From: Neisseriaceae bacterium
Lineage (GTDB): Bacteria; Pseudomonadota; Gammaproteobacteria; Burkholderiales; Chromobacteriaceae
Assembly (NCBI GenBank): GCA_027489245.1
Contig: JAIYAC010000006.1
Span: 186,001 to 250,000, forward strand
Direction of reading: 5' to 3'
Length of the DNA: 64,000 nucleotides
Below, one piece after another: positions 1-8,987 of the stretch. The position numbers were made by a program, and so were the translations under genes. The notes under the pieces were generated by a model. The model was not told the origin of the DNA. It saw only the letters and a list, made by a program, of their open reading frames with translations, and did no database searches. Each line of letters begins with the position of its first letter. Position 1 is the stretch's first letter.

Positions 1-128
1 ATAATGCCGCCGCCCTTGATTTCGCCGATATCACGCGCATGCTGCGCACGCTGGTTGAGAAGATGCAGGATGTCGACGTCGATCTGGTCGATAGCGTCAC
101 GATGGAGCTTGAGGAGGTCTTCAGACAC
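1..128 (-). CDS. pheA: PheA (chorismate mutase/prephenate dehydratase), N-terminus only
   Basis: The gene is cut by the left window edge; only the first 42 codons are present. Translation from a GTG at 128 begins V-S-E-D-L-L-K-L-H-R-D-A-I-D-Q-I-D, then continues to a RAQHARDIGEIK-type helix. That is the AroQ chorismate mutase domain that opens bifunctional PheA proteins of phenylalanine synthesis. The start lies 3 nt after the stop of the upstream methyltransferase gene, so the two are probably co-transcribed. A gyrA-serC-pheA order is common in betaproteobacteria, here interrupted by an MFS gene and a methyltransferase gene. The prephenate dehydratase and ACT domains lie outside the window. 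Confidence 0.85.
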   Translation of the reverse strand, partial: MSEDLLKLHRDAIDQIDVDILHLLNQRAQHARDIGEIKGGGI

Positions 129-131
129 GAT

Positions 132-722
132 TCAGAGGTCTTTCAGGATGACAAATTGGCCTTTTCCGATAGGATAAGTTTCCGCGAGATAGCCATGTGT
201 CGCAAGCACTGCAGCAATAAAATCCGCGCACTCGGCAGCATGCGACAGGGCATTATCCATCACCACCAGCCCACCAGGCGCCAGAATACGGGTGATTTCC
301 GGCCAATACCCTACATATCTTGCGCGATCGGCGTCCAGAAACAGCACATCCACCGACTCGTCATTGGCGTCAGCCAGCAAGGAAAACGCATCGCCAGTAC
401 GCAGGCTCACCACATCGTGCAGGCCAAAGGCATCCAGCGTGGCCCGCGCCAGCGCGGTTTTGTGTGCCGAGCTGTCCACGGTAAGCACCCTGCCCTTGTG
501 CGCCTTGGCCGCCAGCCCCAGCCACACGGTAGAAAACCCGTTGCTGGTGCCGATTTCCAGCACGGTACGGGCGCGGCGGCTACGGGATAGCTGGTAGAGG
601 AACTTGCCGGTGTCCGGCGTGATGTTCAGGCGCTTTTCGCGCCGCTCGCTGTGACTGGCGTCAAACTGCTCGCCCTCCTGCCACAGCTGCTGTAAACGCT
701 GCAGTATCGATGGTGTCAGCAT
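132..722 (-). CDS. SAM-dependent O-methyltransferase-like protein
   Basis: A 196-aa soluble class I methyltransferase. The SAM-binding motif I is VLEIGTSNGFST (about residues 55-66). An acidic loop, VLTVDSS, follows, and then DVLFLDADRARY (about 125-136), the metal/SAM region typical of the catechol/caffeoyl-CoA O-methyltransferase fold (Methyltransf_3/24). The substrate cannot be read from the sequence. The gene sits between an MFS transporter and pheA on the same strand. It could act on an aromatic compound, but that is inference from context only. Confidence 0.8.
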   Translation of the reverse strand: MLTPSILQRLQQLWQEGEQFDASHSERREKRLNITPDTGKFLYQLSRSRRARTVLEIGTSNGFSTVWLGLAAKAHKGRVLTVDSSAHKTALARATLDAFGLHDVVSLRTGDAFSLLADANDESVDVLFLDADRARYVGYWPEITRILAPGGLVVMDNALSHAAECADFIAAVLATHGYLAETYPIGKGQFVILKDL

Positions 723-787
723 GGCTCACCCCTTTCATTAAGCATACCCGCCTAGTGTAAGGGCAAAGCCACGGTTGTGCAGCGCCA

Positions 788-901
788 TCAGAAACAGCTG
801 GCGAGGGTATTACCCAGGCCCACGATAAAACCGGGTCGGCCGTAAGCCCACAAACCCAGCAGCAGCACCGCCAGCAGCCCCGCGGCCAACAGCAGCCTCA
901 T
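788..901 (-). CDS. small hydrophobic membrane peptide, coupled to the MFS gene
   Basis: A 37-codon ORF whose ATG overlaps the TGA of the upstream MFS gene in an ATGA junction. This layout allows translational coupling. The peptide starts MRLLLAAGLLAVLLLGLWAY, a single predicted transmembrane helix, followed by a short tail ending in Cys-Phe. One copy of the GCGGCCAAC repeat word (882-890) lies inside it. I do not recognise a family. It may be a transporter-associated microprotein or simply a chance ORF; only position and hydrophobicity support it. Confidence 0.35.
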   Translation of the reverse strand: MRLLLAAGLLAVLLLGLWAYGRPGFIVGLGNTLASCF

Positions 902-2115
902 GCCTGCGCCCCGGCCACCGCGACCGGCACCTCTTTTACAGGCAAGTTGGCCGCAGCAGCCATCAACCCCAGCACAATGGCCATGCCCCATACGATGTCG
1001 TAGCTACCGGTACGGTCATAAATCAGCCCGCCCAGCCATACCCCCAGAAAGCTGCCCACCTGGTGCGAGAAAAACACCGCACCCGACAGCATGCCCAGGT
1101 TACGCACGCCAAACAGGCTGACAATCACGCCATTGGTCAGTGGCACGGTAGACAGCCACAAAAAGCCGATGGCGGCGGCAAACAGCCCGACCGACACGCT
1201 GGAAAGCGGCGCCAGCAAAAAGGCCACGATCACCACGCTGCGGGCAAAGTAAATCCCCGCCAGCAAATACGGCTTGGGGTAGCGCCCGCCCAGCTTGCCG
1301 GCGGTATAGGTACCACCGATATTGAACAGGCCGATCAGCGCCAGCGCCATGCTGGCCACGCCACCGGCCAGACCGTGGTCGCGCAGGTAGGCAGGCAAGT
1401 GCACGCCGATAAACACCACCTGGAAACCGCACACAAAATAGCCCGCCATCAGCAAGCGGAAGGAGCGCTGCTGCCACGCCTGGGCAAACGACGCCACCAT
1501 GCCCTGCCAGATGCTACCCGTGGCCGCCGGCACCGGCGGTGCATTGCGGTAGGCGCGGGCCATGGGGGCGGCCAGCGGCAACAGCGCCGCTGCCATGCCC
1601 GCCAGAATCAGCAGTGCCGGCACCCAGCCCAGGCTATCAATCAACCCGCGTTCGATGGGGACCATCATGAACTGGCCAAACGAGCCCGCAGCGGCGGTGA
1701 TACCCATGGCGCTGGAGCGCTGCGCATCTGGCACAGCGCGCACAATCACGCAAAACACCACGCTATAGGTGGTACAGGATAGCGCCAGCCCCAGCAGCAA
1801 GCCGGCCGAGCCGGACAGCAGCCAGCCGGTGCTGGACACCGTCATCAGCACCAGACCCAACACGTACAGCAAGCCACCAGCCAGCAGCACCTTGCCCGGC
1901 CCGTGACGGTCGGCAAAGGCCCCGGCAAACGGTTGGGTCGCGCCCCACACCAGGTTTTGCAGCCCCAGCGCCAAGGCAAAAGTCTCGCGCGTCCAGCCGA
2001 AAGCCTGTGTCATGGGCGGCAAGAAAAACCCGAAACCATGGCGCACGCCCATGCTGATCGACACGATCACACCCGCAGCCAGCAACAACAGGGTGAGTGG
2101 GGATAAGGTACGCAT
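898..2115 (-). CDS. MFS transporter
   Basis: About 405 aa with roughly 12 hydrophobic helices and the MFS loop signature near GAFADRHGPGKVLLAG (about residues 67-82). The N-terminus GVRHGFGFFLPPMTQAFGW resembles monocarboxylate/oxalate-formate type carriers, so an organic anion is a plausible substrate, but this is not proven. The second of two close ATGs (2115) is preferred: GGAGA lies 7 nt ahead of it, whereas the ATG at 2121 abuts the same site. Upstream on the strand is the serC terminator, so the gene probably has its own promoter between 2122 and 2220. Confidence 0.8.
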   Translation of the reverse strand: MRTLSPLTLLLLAAGVIVSISMGVRHGFGFFLPPMTQAFGWTRETFALALGLQNLVWGATQPFAGAFADRHGPGKVLLAGGLLYVLGLVLMTVSSTGWLLSGSAGLLLGLALSCTTYSVVFCVIVRAVPDAQRSSAMGITAAAGSFGQFMMVPIERGLIDSLGWVPALLILAGMAAALLPLAAPMARAYRNAPPVPAATGSIWQGMVASFAQAWQQRSFRLLMAGYFVCGFQVVFIGVHLPAYLRDHGLAGGVASMALALIGLFNIGGTYTAGKLGGRYPKPYLLAGIYFARSVVIVAFLLAPLSSVSVGLFAAAIGFLWLSTVPLTNGVIVSLFGVRNLGMLSGAVFFSHQVGSFLGVWLGGLIYDRTGSYDIVWGMAIVLGLMAAAANLPVKEVPVAVAGAQA

Positions 2116-2221
2116 GGGCATTCTCCGTAAGGGTAACCCGCATCATGCGACACAATGCCGCAGCAAAGCCACCCAAACGGCGTAAACAGTCTTGTCTGCG
2201 CAGTGAACAACGGTGGCCATG

Positions 2222-2256
2222 GCAAACAAAAACCCCTTCCGGGCAGGAAGGGGTTT
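2222..2256 (-). terminator. intrinsic terminator after serC
   Basis: An 11-bp perfect stem, AAACCCCTTCC with GGAAGGGGTTT, and a 5-nt loop. On the minus strand it is followed by a T-rich tract. It lies about 45 nt past the serC stop and separates serC from the MFS gene. Confidence 0.9.
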
Positions 2257-2299
2257 GGCTTTTGCGGGCCGCACAGGTTTGCGGCCAACCTTGCATGCA

Positions 2300-3385
2300 T
2301 CAACCGTGCTGGCGGGCAAAGTCCAGCATGAAATGCACCAACGCCTTCACGCCTTCGATCGGCATGGCGTTGTAGATGGAGGCACGCATGCCGCCTACCG
2401 AGCGGTGGCCTTTCAGCTGTACCAGGCCGTTTTTCTTGGCTTCGGACAGGAACTGCTCTTCCAGTGCCTCGTCTTTCAAGCGGAATACCACGTTCATCTT
2501 CGAGCGATACGGGGCGTCGATATGGCTGTAGTAGAAGCCGTTACTGCTATCGATGGCGTGGTACAGCAAGCCGGCTTTTTCTTCATTACGCGCCGCCATG
2601 CCTTTGATGCCACCCTGGGTCTTCAGCCATTTGAACACCAGGCCTGCGATATAGATCGGGTAAGTCGCCGGGGTGTTGTACATGGAGTCGGCGTCGGCGT
2701 GCACCTGGTAGTTCAGCATGGTGGGCGTTTGCGGCTGGGCACGGCCCAGCAGGTCTTCGCGCACGATCACCACGGTGAGGCCGGACGGGCCGATGTTTTT
2801 CTGCGCACCGGCGTAGATCAGGCCGAACTTGGACACATCGATCTCGCGCGACAGGAAGTCCGACGACATGTCGCACACCAGCGGCACGCTGCCGGTATCG
2901 GGGATCGCACTGTACTGCAGGCCGCCGATGGTTTCGTTGGAGGTGTAGTGGAAATACGCGGCATCGGCGCGGCACTGCCAGGTGTCCACCGCCGGTACGG
3001 TGGCGTAGTGGCGGTCGGCGCTGCTGGCTACCACGTTCACCTGGGTATAACGCTTGGCTTCTTTGACTGCCAGGCGCGACCAGTGGCCGGTATCCAGTAC
3101 ATCGATCACACCATCCGCAGGTGCCAGGTTCAGCGGCACCATGGAAAATTGCTGCGAAGCGCCACCTTGCATGAACAGCACCTTGTAGCCGGCAGGAATC
3201 AGCAGCAGCTCGCGCAAGTCTTGCTCGGCGTCGTGGATGATTTCCATGAACTCTTTGCCGCGGTGGCTCATTTCCATCACCGACATGCCGGAACCGTGCC
3301 AGTCCAGCAACTCGGCTTGCGCCGTGGCCAGAACTTCGTGTGGCAGTACTGCGGGGCCAGCCGAAAAGTTGTACACCTTTGCCAT
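2300..3385 (-). CDS. serC: phosphoserine aminotransferase SerC
   Basis: 361 aa, the usual SerC length. This PLP enzyme converts 3-phosphohydroxypyruvate to phosphoserine in serine synthesis and also serves pyridoxal phosphate synthesis. It begins with the family hallmark MAKVYNFSAGPAVLP and contains MQGGASQQF, the phosphate/PLP region. GAQKNIGPSG carries the Schiff-base lysine, and HRSVGGMRASIYNAMP is the C-terminal substrate loop. The ATG at 3385 is chosen over an upstream in-frame start because it matches the family start and has AGAGG about 5 nt ahead. A terminator sits just upstream, so transcription probably starts in the narrow gap after it or reads through from the gyrA side. Confidence 0.97.
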   Translation of the reverse strand: MAKVYNFSAGPAVLPHEVLATAQAELLDWHGSGMSVMEMSHRGKEFMEIIHDAEQDLRELLLIPAGYKVLFMQGGASQQFSMVPLNLAPADGVIDVLDTGHWSRLAVKEAKRYTQVNVVASSADRHYATVPAVDTWQCRADAAYFHYTSNETIGGLQYSAIPDTGSVPLVCDMSSDFLSREIDVSKFGLIYAGAQKNIGPSGLTVVIVREDLLGRAQPQTPTMLNYQVHADADSMYNTPATYPIYIAGLVFKWLKTQGGIKGMAARNEEKAGLLYHAIDSSNGFYYSHIDAPYRSKMNVVFRLKDEALEEQFLSEAKKNGLVQLKGHRSVGGMRASIYNAMPIEGVKALVHFMLDFARQHG

Positions 3386-3415
3386 GTCAGACCTCTGTCT
3401 CTTTGTCTCTGATAA

Positions 3416-3444
3416 TGAAAAAGCCACGCGCGCGGCGTGGCTTT
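3416..3444 (-). terminator. intrinsic terminator between thioesterase gene and serC
   Basis: Perfect 10-bp stem AAAGCCACGC/GCGTGGCTTT with a GC loop, followed on the minus strand by TTCATT. It starts right after the thioesterase stop (3449) and ends about 30 nt before the serC start, leaving little room for a separate serC promoter. It may act as an attenuator. Confidence 0.8.
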
Positions 3445-3448
3445 GTGT

Positions 3449-3895
3449 CTAGCTGCCGGCGCTGAGCAAAAAATGCGCTCGCGCTACCGCCACCGGCTTT
3501 TTGCGGTCTTCCTGCCATGCTTCGATCAGCACGTGCGCCACCCGCTTGCCCTGCTTGGTAATCTCGCAGCGGGCATACAGTGTTTGTGCGCGGCCGCTGC
3601 GCAGGTAGTCCAGCGAAAAATCCACGATTTTTGGGGCTTCCTGCGACTCCCGCCCCCACATCAGGTGCAGTAACGCGGCGTTTTCCAGAAAACCGCCAAT
3701 CAGCCCGCCATGCAGCGCAGGCAGGGTGGTATTGCCGACGTTGCGCTCATAGAACGGCAGCGAAAACAGCAGCTCGCCATCGTCGCCTTCGCCAAACTCC
3801 ACGCCCATCAGGCGGGCGTACGGCACAGAGGCAATCACCTCGGCGTAGCGCTTTTCATCGCGCAGGCGGTCGAAGGTTTCCATGAACTGGCTCAT
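3449..3895 (-). CDS. PaaI-family hotdog thioesterase (second of two)
   Basis: 148 aa with the hotdog-fold acyl-CoA thioesterase pattern. The HGGLIGGFLENAALL segment (about residues 62-76) matches the HGGxxxxxxD/E central helix region, and VDFSLDYLRSG is the typical beta-strand preceding the active-site region. Substrate is unknown. Its ATG overlaps the stop of the neighbouring thioesterase gene in an ATGA junction. The two hotdog proteins may form a hetero-oligomer, which is inferred only from coupling and similar size. Confidence 0.8.
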   Translation of the reverse strand: MSQFMETFDRLRDEKRYAEVIASVPYARLMGVEFGEGDDGELLFSLPFYERNVGNTTLPALHGGLIGGFLENAALLHLMWGRESQEAPKIVDFSLDYLRSGRAQTLYARCEITKQGKRVAHVLIEAWQEDRKKPVAVARAHFLLSAGS

Positions 3896-4365
3896 GGCTT
3901 GTCCTCCACCTGCAGCATGGGTTTGGGGTTGGAGCCGCGCATGAAGGTGGCCACACCGTGGGCAATCGGGTCATCCGGTGAGTCGTGATAGCACACGGCG
4001 CGGGTAAACGCGATCTGGCTGGCCATGCGATAGCATTCTGCCGTGCAGTAAATCGCCTTGCCTGGCGTGGCTGCCTTCAGGTAATCGATGCGCAGGTCCA
4101 GTGTGGCGATGGTTTCGTAGTCCTGCATATTGGCCGCTACCGATACCGCACTGGTGGTGTCGACGATGGAGGTAATCACCCCGCCGTGCACCACGCCGGT
4201 AGCAGGGTTGCCTACCAGGTCTTCGCGCCACTGCACCCGCAGTGTTGGCTTGCGGCCAACTGTGCCCAGATATTCAAAGCCCAGTGTGCGGCAATGCGGC
4301 AAGCTGACAAACAGCTCGCCCATTGCCTTCAGCACCTCCGGGTTGGCCGCATCGGCATGGCTCAT
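3892..4365 (-). CDS. PaaI-family hotdog thioesterase (first of two)
   Basis: 157 aa. The hotdog core is visible as [18 protein letters not shown] (about residues 58-75; HGG plus the catalytic acidic residue in the following helix) and [18 protein letters not shown]. This is the PaaI/YbdB type acyl-CoA thioesterase signature. The start overlaps the gyrA stop by 4 nt and the stop overlaps the next thioesterase start, so three genes are translationally linked. Cellular substrate is not evident. Confidence 0.82.
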   Translation of the reverse strand: MSHADAANPEVLKAMGELFVSLPHCRTLGFEYLGTVGRKPTLRVQWREDLVGNPATGVVHGGVITSIVDTTSAVSVAANMQDYETIATLDLRIDYLKAATPGKAIYCTAECYRMASQIAFTRAVCYHDSPDDPIAHGVATFMRGSNPKPMLQVEDKP

Positions 4366-7040
4366 TCGGCCGCGCCCTCGCCTGCCTCTGGGGCCGGTGC
4401 TGCGCTATCGTCAGCCACCAGCTCGGCGTCCGCATCAGCCTCGCTGCTGTCTTCGCTCTCGGCCACTTTCACCAGGCACACCAGCTTCTCGCCTTCGTCC
4501 AGGTTGATCAGGCGCACGCCCTGCGCGGAACGGCCGGTTTCGCGGATCTGGTCTACCTTGGTACGGATCAGCACGCCGCCGGTGGTAATCAGCATCACGT
4601 CGTCGCTGTCTTCCACCAGGCTAGCCGACACCAGGCCCAGGCCGGTTTTGTCGGTGAGGTCCATGGCAATCACGCCCTGGGTACCACGGCTGGTCTGGCG
4701 GAACTCACCCACGCGGGTGCGCTTGCCGTAGCCGCCATCGCTGGCGGTAAGTACCTGCTGCTCGTCGCTATTGGCGACCAGCAGCGAGATCACCTGCTGG
4801 CCGTCGGCCAGCATCATGCCGCGCACGCCGCCAGCAGTACGGCCCATGGCGCGAACATTGGCTTCGTCAAAGCGCACGGCTTTGCCGGCGTTGCTGAACA
4901 GCATGACCTGGTCGTGACCGCTGGTCAGGGCCACGCCCACCAGGGTGTCGCCTTCGTCCAGTTTCACGGCGATGATGCCGGCAGTACGCGGGCGGCTGAA
5001 GGCCTCCAGCGGGGTTTTCTTCACGGTACCGTTGCCGGTACACATGAACACGAACGGGCCTTCAACCTTGTCGCTCACCTCGGCGTCATCGTCCAGCTCC
5101 GGCTCGTTACCGGTGAAGGCTTTCACCGGCAGCATGGCGCTGATTTTTTCGCCATCCTGCAGCGGCAGCACGTTGACAATAGGCTTGCCACGGCTGGTAC
5201 GGCCGCCTTGCGGCATGTTGTACACCTTGATCCAGTAGCAGCGGCCAAAGCTGGAGAAGCACAGCACGTAGTCGTGGGTGTTGGCCACGAACAGGGTATT
5301 GATGAAGTCGTCGTCCTTGGTGGCCGCCGCCTGTTTGCCACGGCCGCCACGGCGCTGCGCCTGGTAGTCGCCCACCGGCTGCGCTTTCAGGTAGCCGGTA
5401 TGCGACAGGGTTACCACCATTTCCTGCGGGGTAATCAGGTCTTCGATGTTGATGTCGCCACCAAATGGCTCGATCTCGGAGCGACGCTTGTCGCCGTATT
5501 GCAGGCGAATGGCGGTCAGCTCGTCGTGGATGATCTGGTTGATGCGTTCCGGGCGCGCCAGAATGTCGATCAGGTCCAGAATGGTTTCCATGATCTCGCG
5601 GTACTCGCCCACGATCTTGTCCTGTTCCAGGCCGGTAAGGCGCTGCAGGCGCAGGTCCAGAATGGCCTGGGCCTGGGCTTCGGACAGGTAGTAGCCGTCT
5701 TCATGCAGCCCCAGGTTGGCCGCCAGGCCTTCCGGGCGGGCCTGGCTCTGGTCGACGCGGGCCAGCATGCCTTCCACCAGCTCCGAGCGCCAGGCGCGGC
5801 CCAGCAGGGCTGCCTTGGCTTGTGGTGGCGCTTCGGATGCCTTGATCAGCGCAATGATGTCGTCCACGTTGGACAGCGCCACGGCCAGGCCTTCCAGGAT
5901 ATGGCCGCGCTCGCGCGCTTTGCGCAGCTCGAAAATGGTACGGCGCGTGACGACCTCGCGGCGGTGGCGCAGGAATTCGTCAATGATCTGTTTCAAGTTC
6001 AGCAGGCGCGGCTGGCCGTCAACCAGGGCCACCATATTGATGCCGAAGCTATCCTGCAGCTGGGTCAGCTTGTACAGGTGGTTCAGCACCACTTCGGGCA
6101 TTTCGCCACGCTTGAGCTCGATCACCACGCGCATGCCGGATTTGTCGGACTCGTCGCGCAGGTCGGAAATGCCTTCGATCAGCTTTTCGCGTACCAGCTC
6201 GCTGATGCGCTCCAGCAGGCGGGCCTTGTTCACCTGGTACGGAATCTCGTCCACGATGATGGCCTGGCGGTCGCCCTTGCCGATGTCTTCAAAGTGCACA
6301 CGGGCACGCATGATGGCGCGGCCACGGCCGGTACGGTAGGCTTCCTTGATGCCGGCGGTACCGTAAATGATGCCGGCGGTCGGGAAATCTGGCGCAGGGA
6401 TGATGTCGATCAGCTCGTCGATGGTCATCTCGCTATTGGCCAGCAGGGCCAGGCAGCCGTCGATGACTTCGTTGATGTTGTGCGGCGGGATATTGGTTGC
6501 CATGCCCACCGCGATACCCGCTGCACCATTGATCAGCAGGTTCGGGATGCGCGAAGGCAAAATCAGCGGCTCGTGCTCGGAGCCATCGTAGTTCGGCCCG
6601 AAGTCGACGGTTTCCTTGTCGATATCGGCCAGCAGCTCGTGCGCAATGCGCGCCATGCGGATTTCGGTATAACGCATCGCGGCGGCGTTATCGCCATCCA
6701 CCGAGCCAAAGTTACCCTGGCCGTCTACCAGCGGGTAGCGCAGGCTGAAGTCCTGCGCCATACGCACGATGGTGTCGTACACCGCGCTGTCGCCGTGCGG
6801 GTGGTATTTACCGATCACATCACCCACGATACGGGCAGACTTCTTGTAGGCACGGTTCCAGTCGTTCGATAGTTCGTGCATGGCAAACAGCACGCGGCGG
6901 TGTACCGGCTTCAGGCCGTCGCGCACGTCCGGCAGGGCACGGCCAACGATAACGCTCATGGCGTAATCGAGATAAGAACGACGCATCTCCTCTTCGAGGC
7001 TGATGGGAAGCGTTTCCTTGGCAAAAAGCTGGTCGGTCAT
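4362..7040 (-). CDS. gyrA: DNA gyrase subunit A
   Basis: 892 aa, full length. The N-terminal breakage-reunion domain has [20 protein letters not shown] and the catalytic tyrosine at about residue 124 in AAAMRYTE. In the quinolone-resistance region ([11 protein letters not shown]) Ser85 and Asp89, equivalent to E. coli Ser83 and Asp87, are both the sensitive-type residues. The C-terminal beta-pinwheel carries the GyrA box QRRGGRGK, followed by an acidic, alanine-rich tail. The ATG at 7040 gives the canonical [12 protein letters not shown] start; an in-frame TTG at 7061 is less likely. Two thioesterase genes overlap its 3' end. Confidence 0.98.
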   Translation of the reverse strand: MTDQLFAKETLPISLEEEMRRSYLDYAMSVIVGRALPDVRDGLKPVHRRVLFAMHELSNDWNRAYKKSARIVGDVIGKYHPHGDSAVYDTIVRMAQDFSLRYPLVDGQGNFGSVDGDNAAAMRYTEIRMARIAHELLADIDKETVDFGPNYDGSEHEPLILPSRIPNLLINGAAGIAVGMATNIPPHNINEVIDGCLALLANSEMTIDELIDIIPAPDFPTAGIIYGTAGIKEAYRTGRGRAIMRARVHFEDIGKGDRQAIIVDEIPYQVNKARLLERISELVREKLIEGISDLRDESDKSGMRVVIELKRGEMPEVVLNHLYKLTQLQDSFGINMVALVDGQPRLLNLKQIIDEFLRHRREVVTRRTIFELRKARERGHILEGLAVALSNVDDIIALIKASEAPPQAKAALLGRAWRSELVEGMLARVDQSQARPEGLAANLGLHEDGYYLSEAQAQAILDLRLQRLTGLEQDKIVGEYREIMETILDLIDILARPERINQIIHDELTAIRLQYGDKRRSEIEPFGGDINIEDLITPQEMVVTLSHTGYLKAQPVGDYQAQRRGGRGKQAAATKDDDFINTLFVANTHDYVLCFSSFGRCYWIKVYNMPQGGRTSRGKPIVNVLPLQDGEKISAMLPVKAFTGNEPELDDDAEVSDKVEGPFVFMCTGNGTVKKTPLEAFSRPRTAGIIAVKLDEGDTLVGVALTSGHDQVMLFSNAGKAVRFDEANVRAMGRTAGGVRGMMLADGQQVISLLVANSDEQQVLTASDGGYGKRTRVGEFRQTSRGTQGVIAMDLTDKTGLGLVSASLVEDSDDVMLITTGGVLIRTKVDQIRETGRSAQGVRLINLDEGEKLVCLVKVAESEDSSEADADAELVADDSAAPAPEAGEGAAE

Positions 7041-7176
7041 GGAAATCCGTATCAGAGGCAAAAAATATCGCTCATTCTACCACAAACCCATGTCCGGCAA
7101 GCCCTGGCGGCACGCAGCGGGCATGCAAAAATAGCGCAAGCGCTTTTTGCGGCACATCACACAGCCCACACCATGC

Positions 7177-7214
7177 AAAAGCCCCCTGGCCATCGCAACA
7201 GGGGGCTTCTTTGG
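7177..7214 (-). terminator. intrinsic terminator after the ABC permease gene
   Basis: A perfect 10-bp stem, AAGCCCCCTG/CAGGGGGCTT, with a T tract on the minus strand and a partial one (CTTCTTT) on the plus strand. It lies 13 nt after the permease stop and insulates gyrA from the ABC operon. Confidence 0.88.
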
Positions 7215-7226
7215 TTTGGCAGGCGC

Positions 7227-7970
7227 TTAGCGCGTGCCGATGTGCAGCTTTTTCTCCAGACGGGAAATACCCCACGCCATCAGCATGGTCAGCGCCAGGT
7301 AGATAAACGAAATCGTCAGGTACGGCTCCCAGTAGCGCGAGTACACGCCTGCAACCGTCCGCGCTGCATAGGCCAGCTCGGCCAGGCCAATGGCCGACAC
7401 CAGCGAGCTGTCTTTCAGCAACATGATGGCCTCGTTACCCAGCGGTGGCAGCATGCGACGAAACGCCTGCGGCACGATGACAAACTTCATGGTCTGGCCG
7501 TAGCTCAGGCCCAACGAGCGCGCCGCCTCCATCTGGCCACGGTCGATGGACTGGATACCGGCACGGAAAATCTCGGTGATGTAAGCACCTGCATTCAGCG
7601 TCAGCGCCAGCAAACCAGACAGGAAGGCACCGTAGTTCTGGCGCAGGTCACGCGCCAGCTCGCCATCGATCAACACGCCGTCCACCGGGTGAATCAGCAT
7701 GGGCATCAAGGCAAAATGCACCAGCAATATCTGCACAAACAGCGGCGTGCCACGGAAAAATGCTACGTACGCAGCAGAAGGCCAGCGCACGCCAAACTTC
7801 AACACATACTTGGCCGCGCCATGCTTGGCTTCTGCCAGACGCGCCATCCCCATAAACAGACCAATCAGCGTACCCAGCACCACGGCAACAAGGGTAATAC
7901 CCACGGTCATCTTTGCACCCTCGATAAACAAAGGTGCGTAATCGGCAATCATGCCCCAACGGAAATCCAT
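7227..7970 (-). CDS. amino-acid ABC transporter permease (HisM/GlnP type)
   Basis: 247 aa with about five hydrophobic helices. The cytoplasmic EAA loop is intact: EAARSLGLSYGQTMKFVIVP (about residues 146-165), the ATPase docking site of polar amino-acid permeases. The FFRGTPLFVQIL segment is typical of the HisMQ subfamily. It follows the binding-protein gene on the same strand, separated by a strong hairpin. No ATPase gene is adjacent in the window, so a shared or distant ATP-binding subunit must be used. Confidence 0.92.
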   Translation of the reverse strand: MDFRWGMIADYAPLFIEGAKMTVGITLVAVVLGTLIGLFMGMARLAEAKHGAAKYVLKFGVRWPSAAYVAFFRGTPLFVQILLVHFALMPMLIHPVDGVLIDGELARDLRQNYGAFLSGLLALTLNAGAYITEIFRAGIQSIDRGQMEAARSLGLSYGQTMKFVIVPQAFRRMLPPLGNEAIMLLKDSSLVSAIGLAELAYAARTVAGVYSRYWEPYLTISFIYLALTMLMAWGISRLEKKLHIGTR

Positions 7971-7987
7971 GCTCTGCTCCCGGCTTT

Positions 7988-8025
7988 ATAAAAAGAAAAC
8001 GGCGGATCTGCCCGCAGACCCGCCG
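7988..8025 (-). terminator. hairpin between binding-protein and permease genes
   Basis: CGGCGG-A-TCTGC pairs with GCAGA-C-CCGCCG around a short loop, followed on the minus strand by TTTTCTTTTT. It looks like an intercistronic terminator or attenuator that lets the binding protein be made in excess over the permease, a common arrangement in such operons. Confidence 0.8.
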
Positions 8026-8037
8026 CTGCCCGTTTTG

Positions 8038-8859
8038 TTATTTGGCGCCGAAGTATTTATTGAAAATCTGGTCGTACGTACCGTCAGCCTTGATGGCCTT
8101 CAGGCCGGCATTTACCTTGCCCAGTAGCTCGGCATTGCCTTTTTTCACAGCAAAACCGTAGTACTCGGGGGCAAAACTCTTGGTATCTTCTACCGTGGTC
8201 ATGCCATGCTGCGGGTTGTTTTTAACGTAGTTGATCACCACGCCGTTATCACCTACCGCCGCATCCACACCACCGGTTTCCAGCTCTTTCAGCGCCAGCG
8301 GCATGTTTTCAAAGCGCTTGATATTCGGGTTGGTCTTGCCCAGTAGCTTTTGCACCACTTCATCACCGGTGGTACCAGTCTGTACGGCTACTTTCTTGTT
8401 TTTCAGGTCCTGGAAGGTTTTCACGTCCGAGACACCTTTGGCCACAGCAATCAGCTGGCGCGCCTCAAAGTACGGATCGGAAAAATCCATGCTCTGCTTG
8501 CGCTCGTCGGTAATGGTGATAGCCGACGACAGGATATCGCGATCGCCCTGATCTACCGTGGCAAACATGCCCTCCCACGGGGTATTGATGAACTTCACCT
8601 TGAAGCCACCCTTGGCCGCCGCAGCCGTTAGCACCTCGACATCAAAGCCGACGATTTCGCCCTTGTCGGTCTGGAATTCAAACGGTGCATAGCTGGCATC
8701 AGTGCCCACCACGTACTCTTTGACATCCCCCCCGGCTACGGACGCTTCTGCTGCAGGCGCCGAAGCACCGGCTGCTTCAGGTGCCTTCTGGCCGCAACCA
8801 GATAAGGCAAAAGCAGACAACAGCATACCCGCCAGCAATGTTCTTCTCGTTTGTTTCAT
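8038..8859 (-). CDS. amino-acid ABC transporter substrate-binding lipoprotein
   Basis: 273 aa of solute-binding protein family 3. The N-terminus is a lipoprotein signal peptide with lipobox LSGC (Cys at about residue 22) and an Ala/Pro-rich linker to about residue 48. YVVGTDASYAPFEF starts the first lobe, and FDVEVLTAAAAKGG and MDFSDPYFEARQ are family hallmarks. This resembles the GlnH/ArtJ/LAO group; the exact amino acid is not certain. It is first in the operon, with a hairpin before the permease gene. Confidence 0.92.
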   Translation of the reverse strand: MKQTRRTLLAGMLLSAFALSGCGQKAPEAAGASAPAAEASVAGGDVKEYVVGTDASYAPFEFQTDKGEIVGFDVEVLTAAAAKGGFKVKFINTPWEGMFATVDQGDRDILSSAITITDERKQSMDFSDPYFEARQLIAVAKGVSDVKTFQDLKNKKVAVQTGTTGDEVVQKLLGKTNPNIKRFENMPLALKELETGGVDAAVGDNGVVINYVKNNPQHGMTTVEDTKSFAPEYYGFAVKKGNAELLGKVNAGLKAIKADGTYDQIFNKYFGAK

Positions 8860-8987
8860 CCCTAATCTCCTTGATTTCCTGCGCTGAACCCATTTCCTTT
8901 TGGGATTGGGCTGCGTGCTAATATAGCAACCTCAAACTGGGGCTACAATGCGAAAAACCCCCGGGCCAACTGAACAGAATCATTCAA

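Noticed and set aside
4323..6872. Very long open frame (849 codons) on the plus strand opposite gyrA
   Set aside because: It is the antisense shadow of a GC-rich gene: gyrA on the minus strand has every family motif, and the plus-strand product is rich in His, Gln, Ala and Val with no domain.
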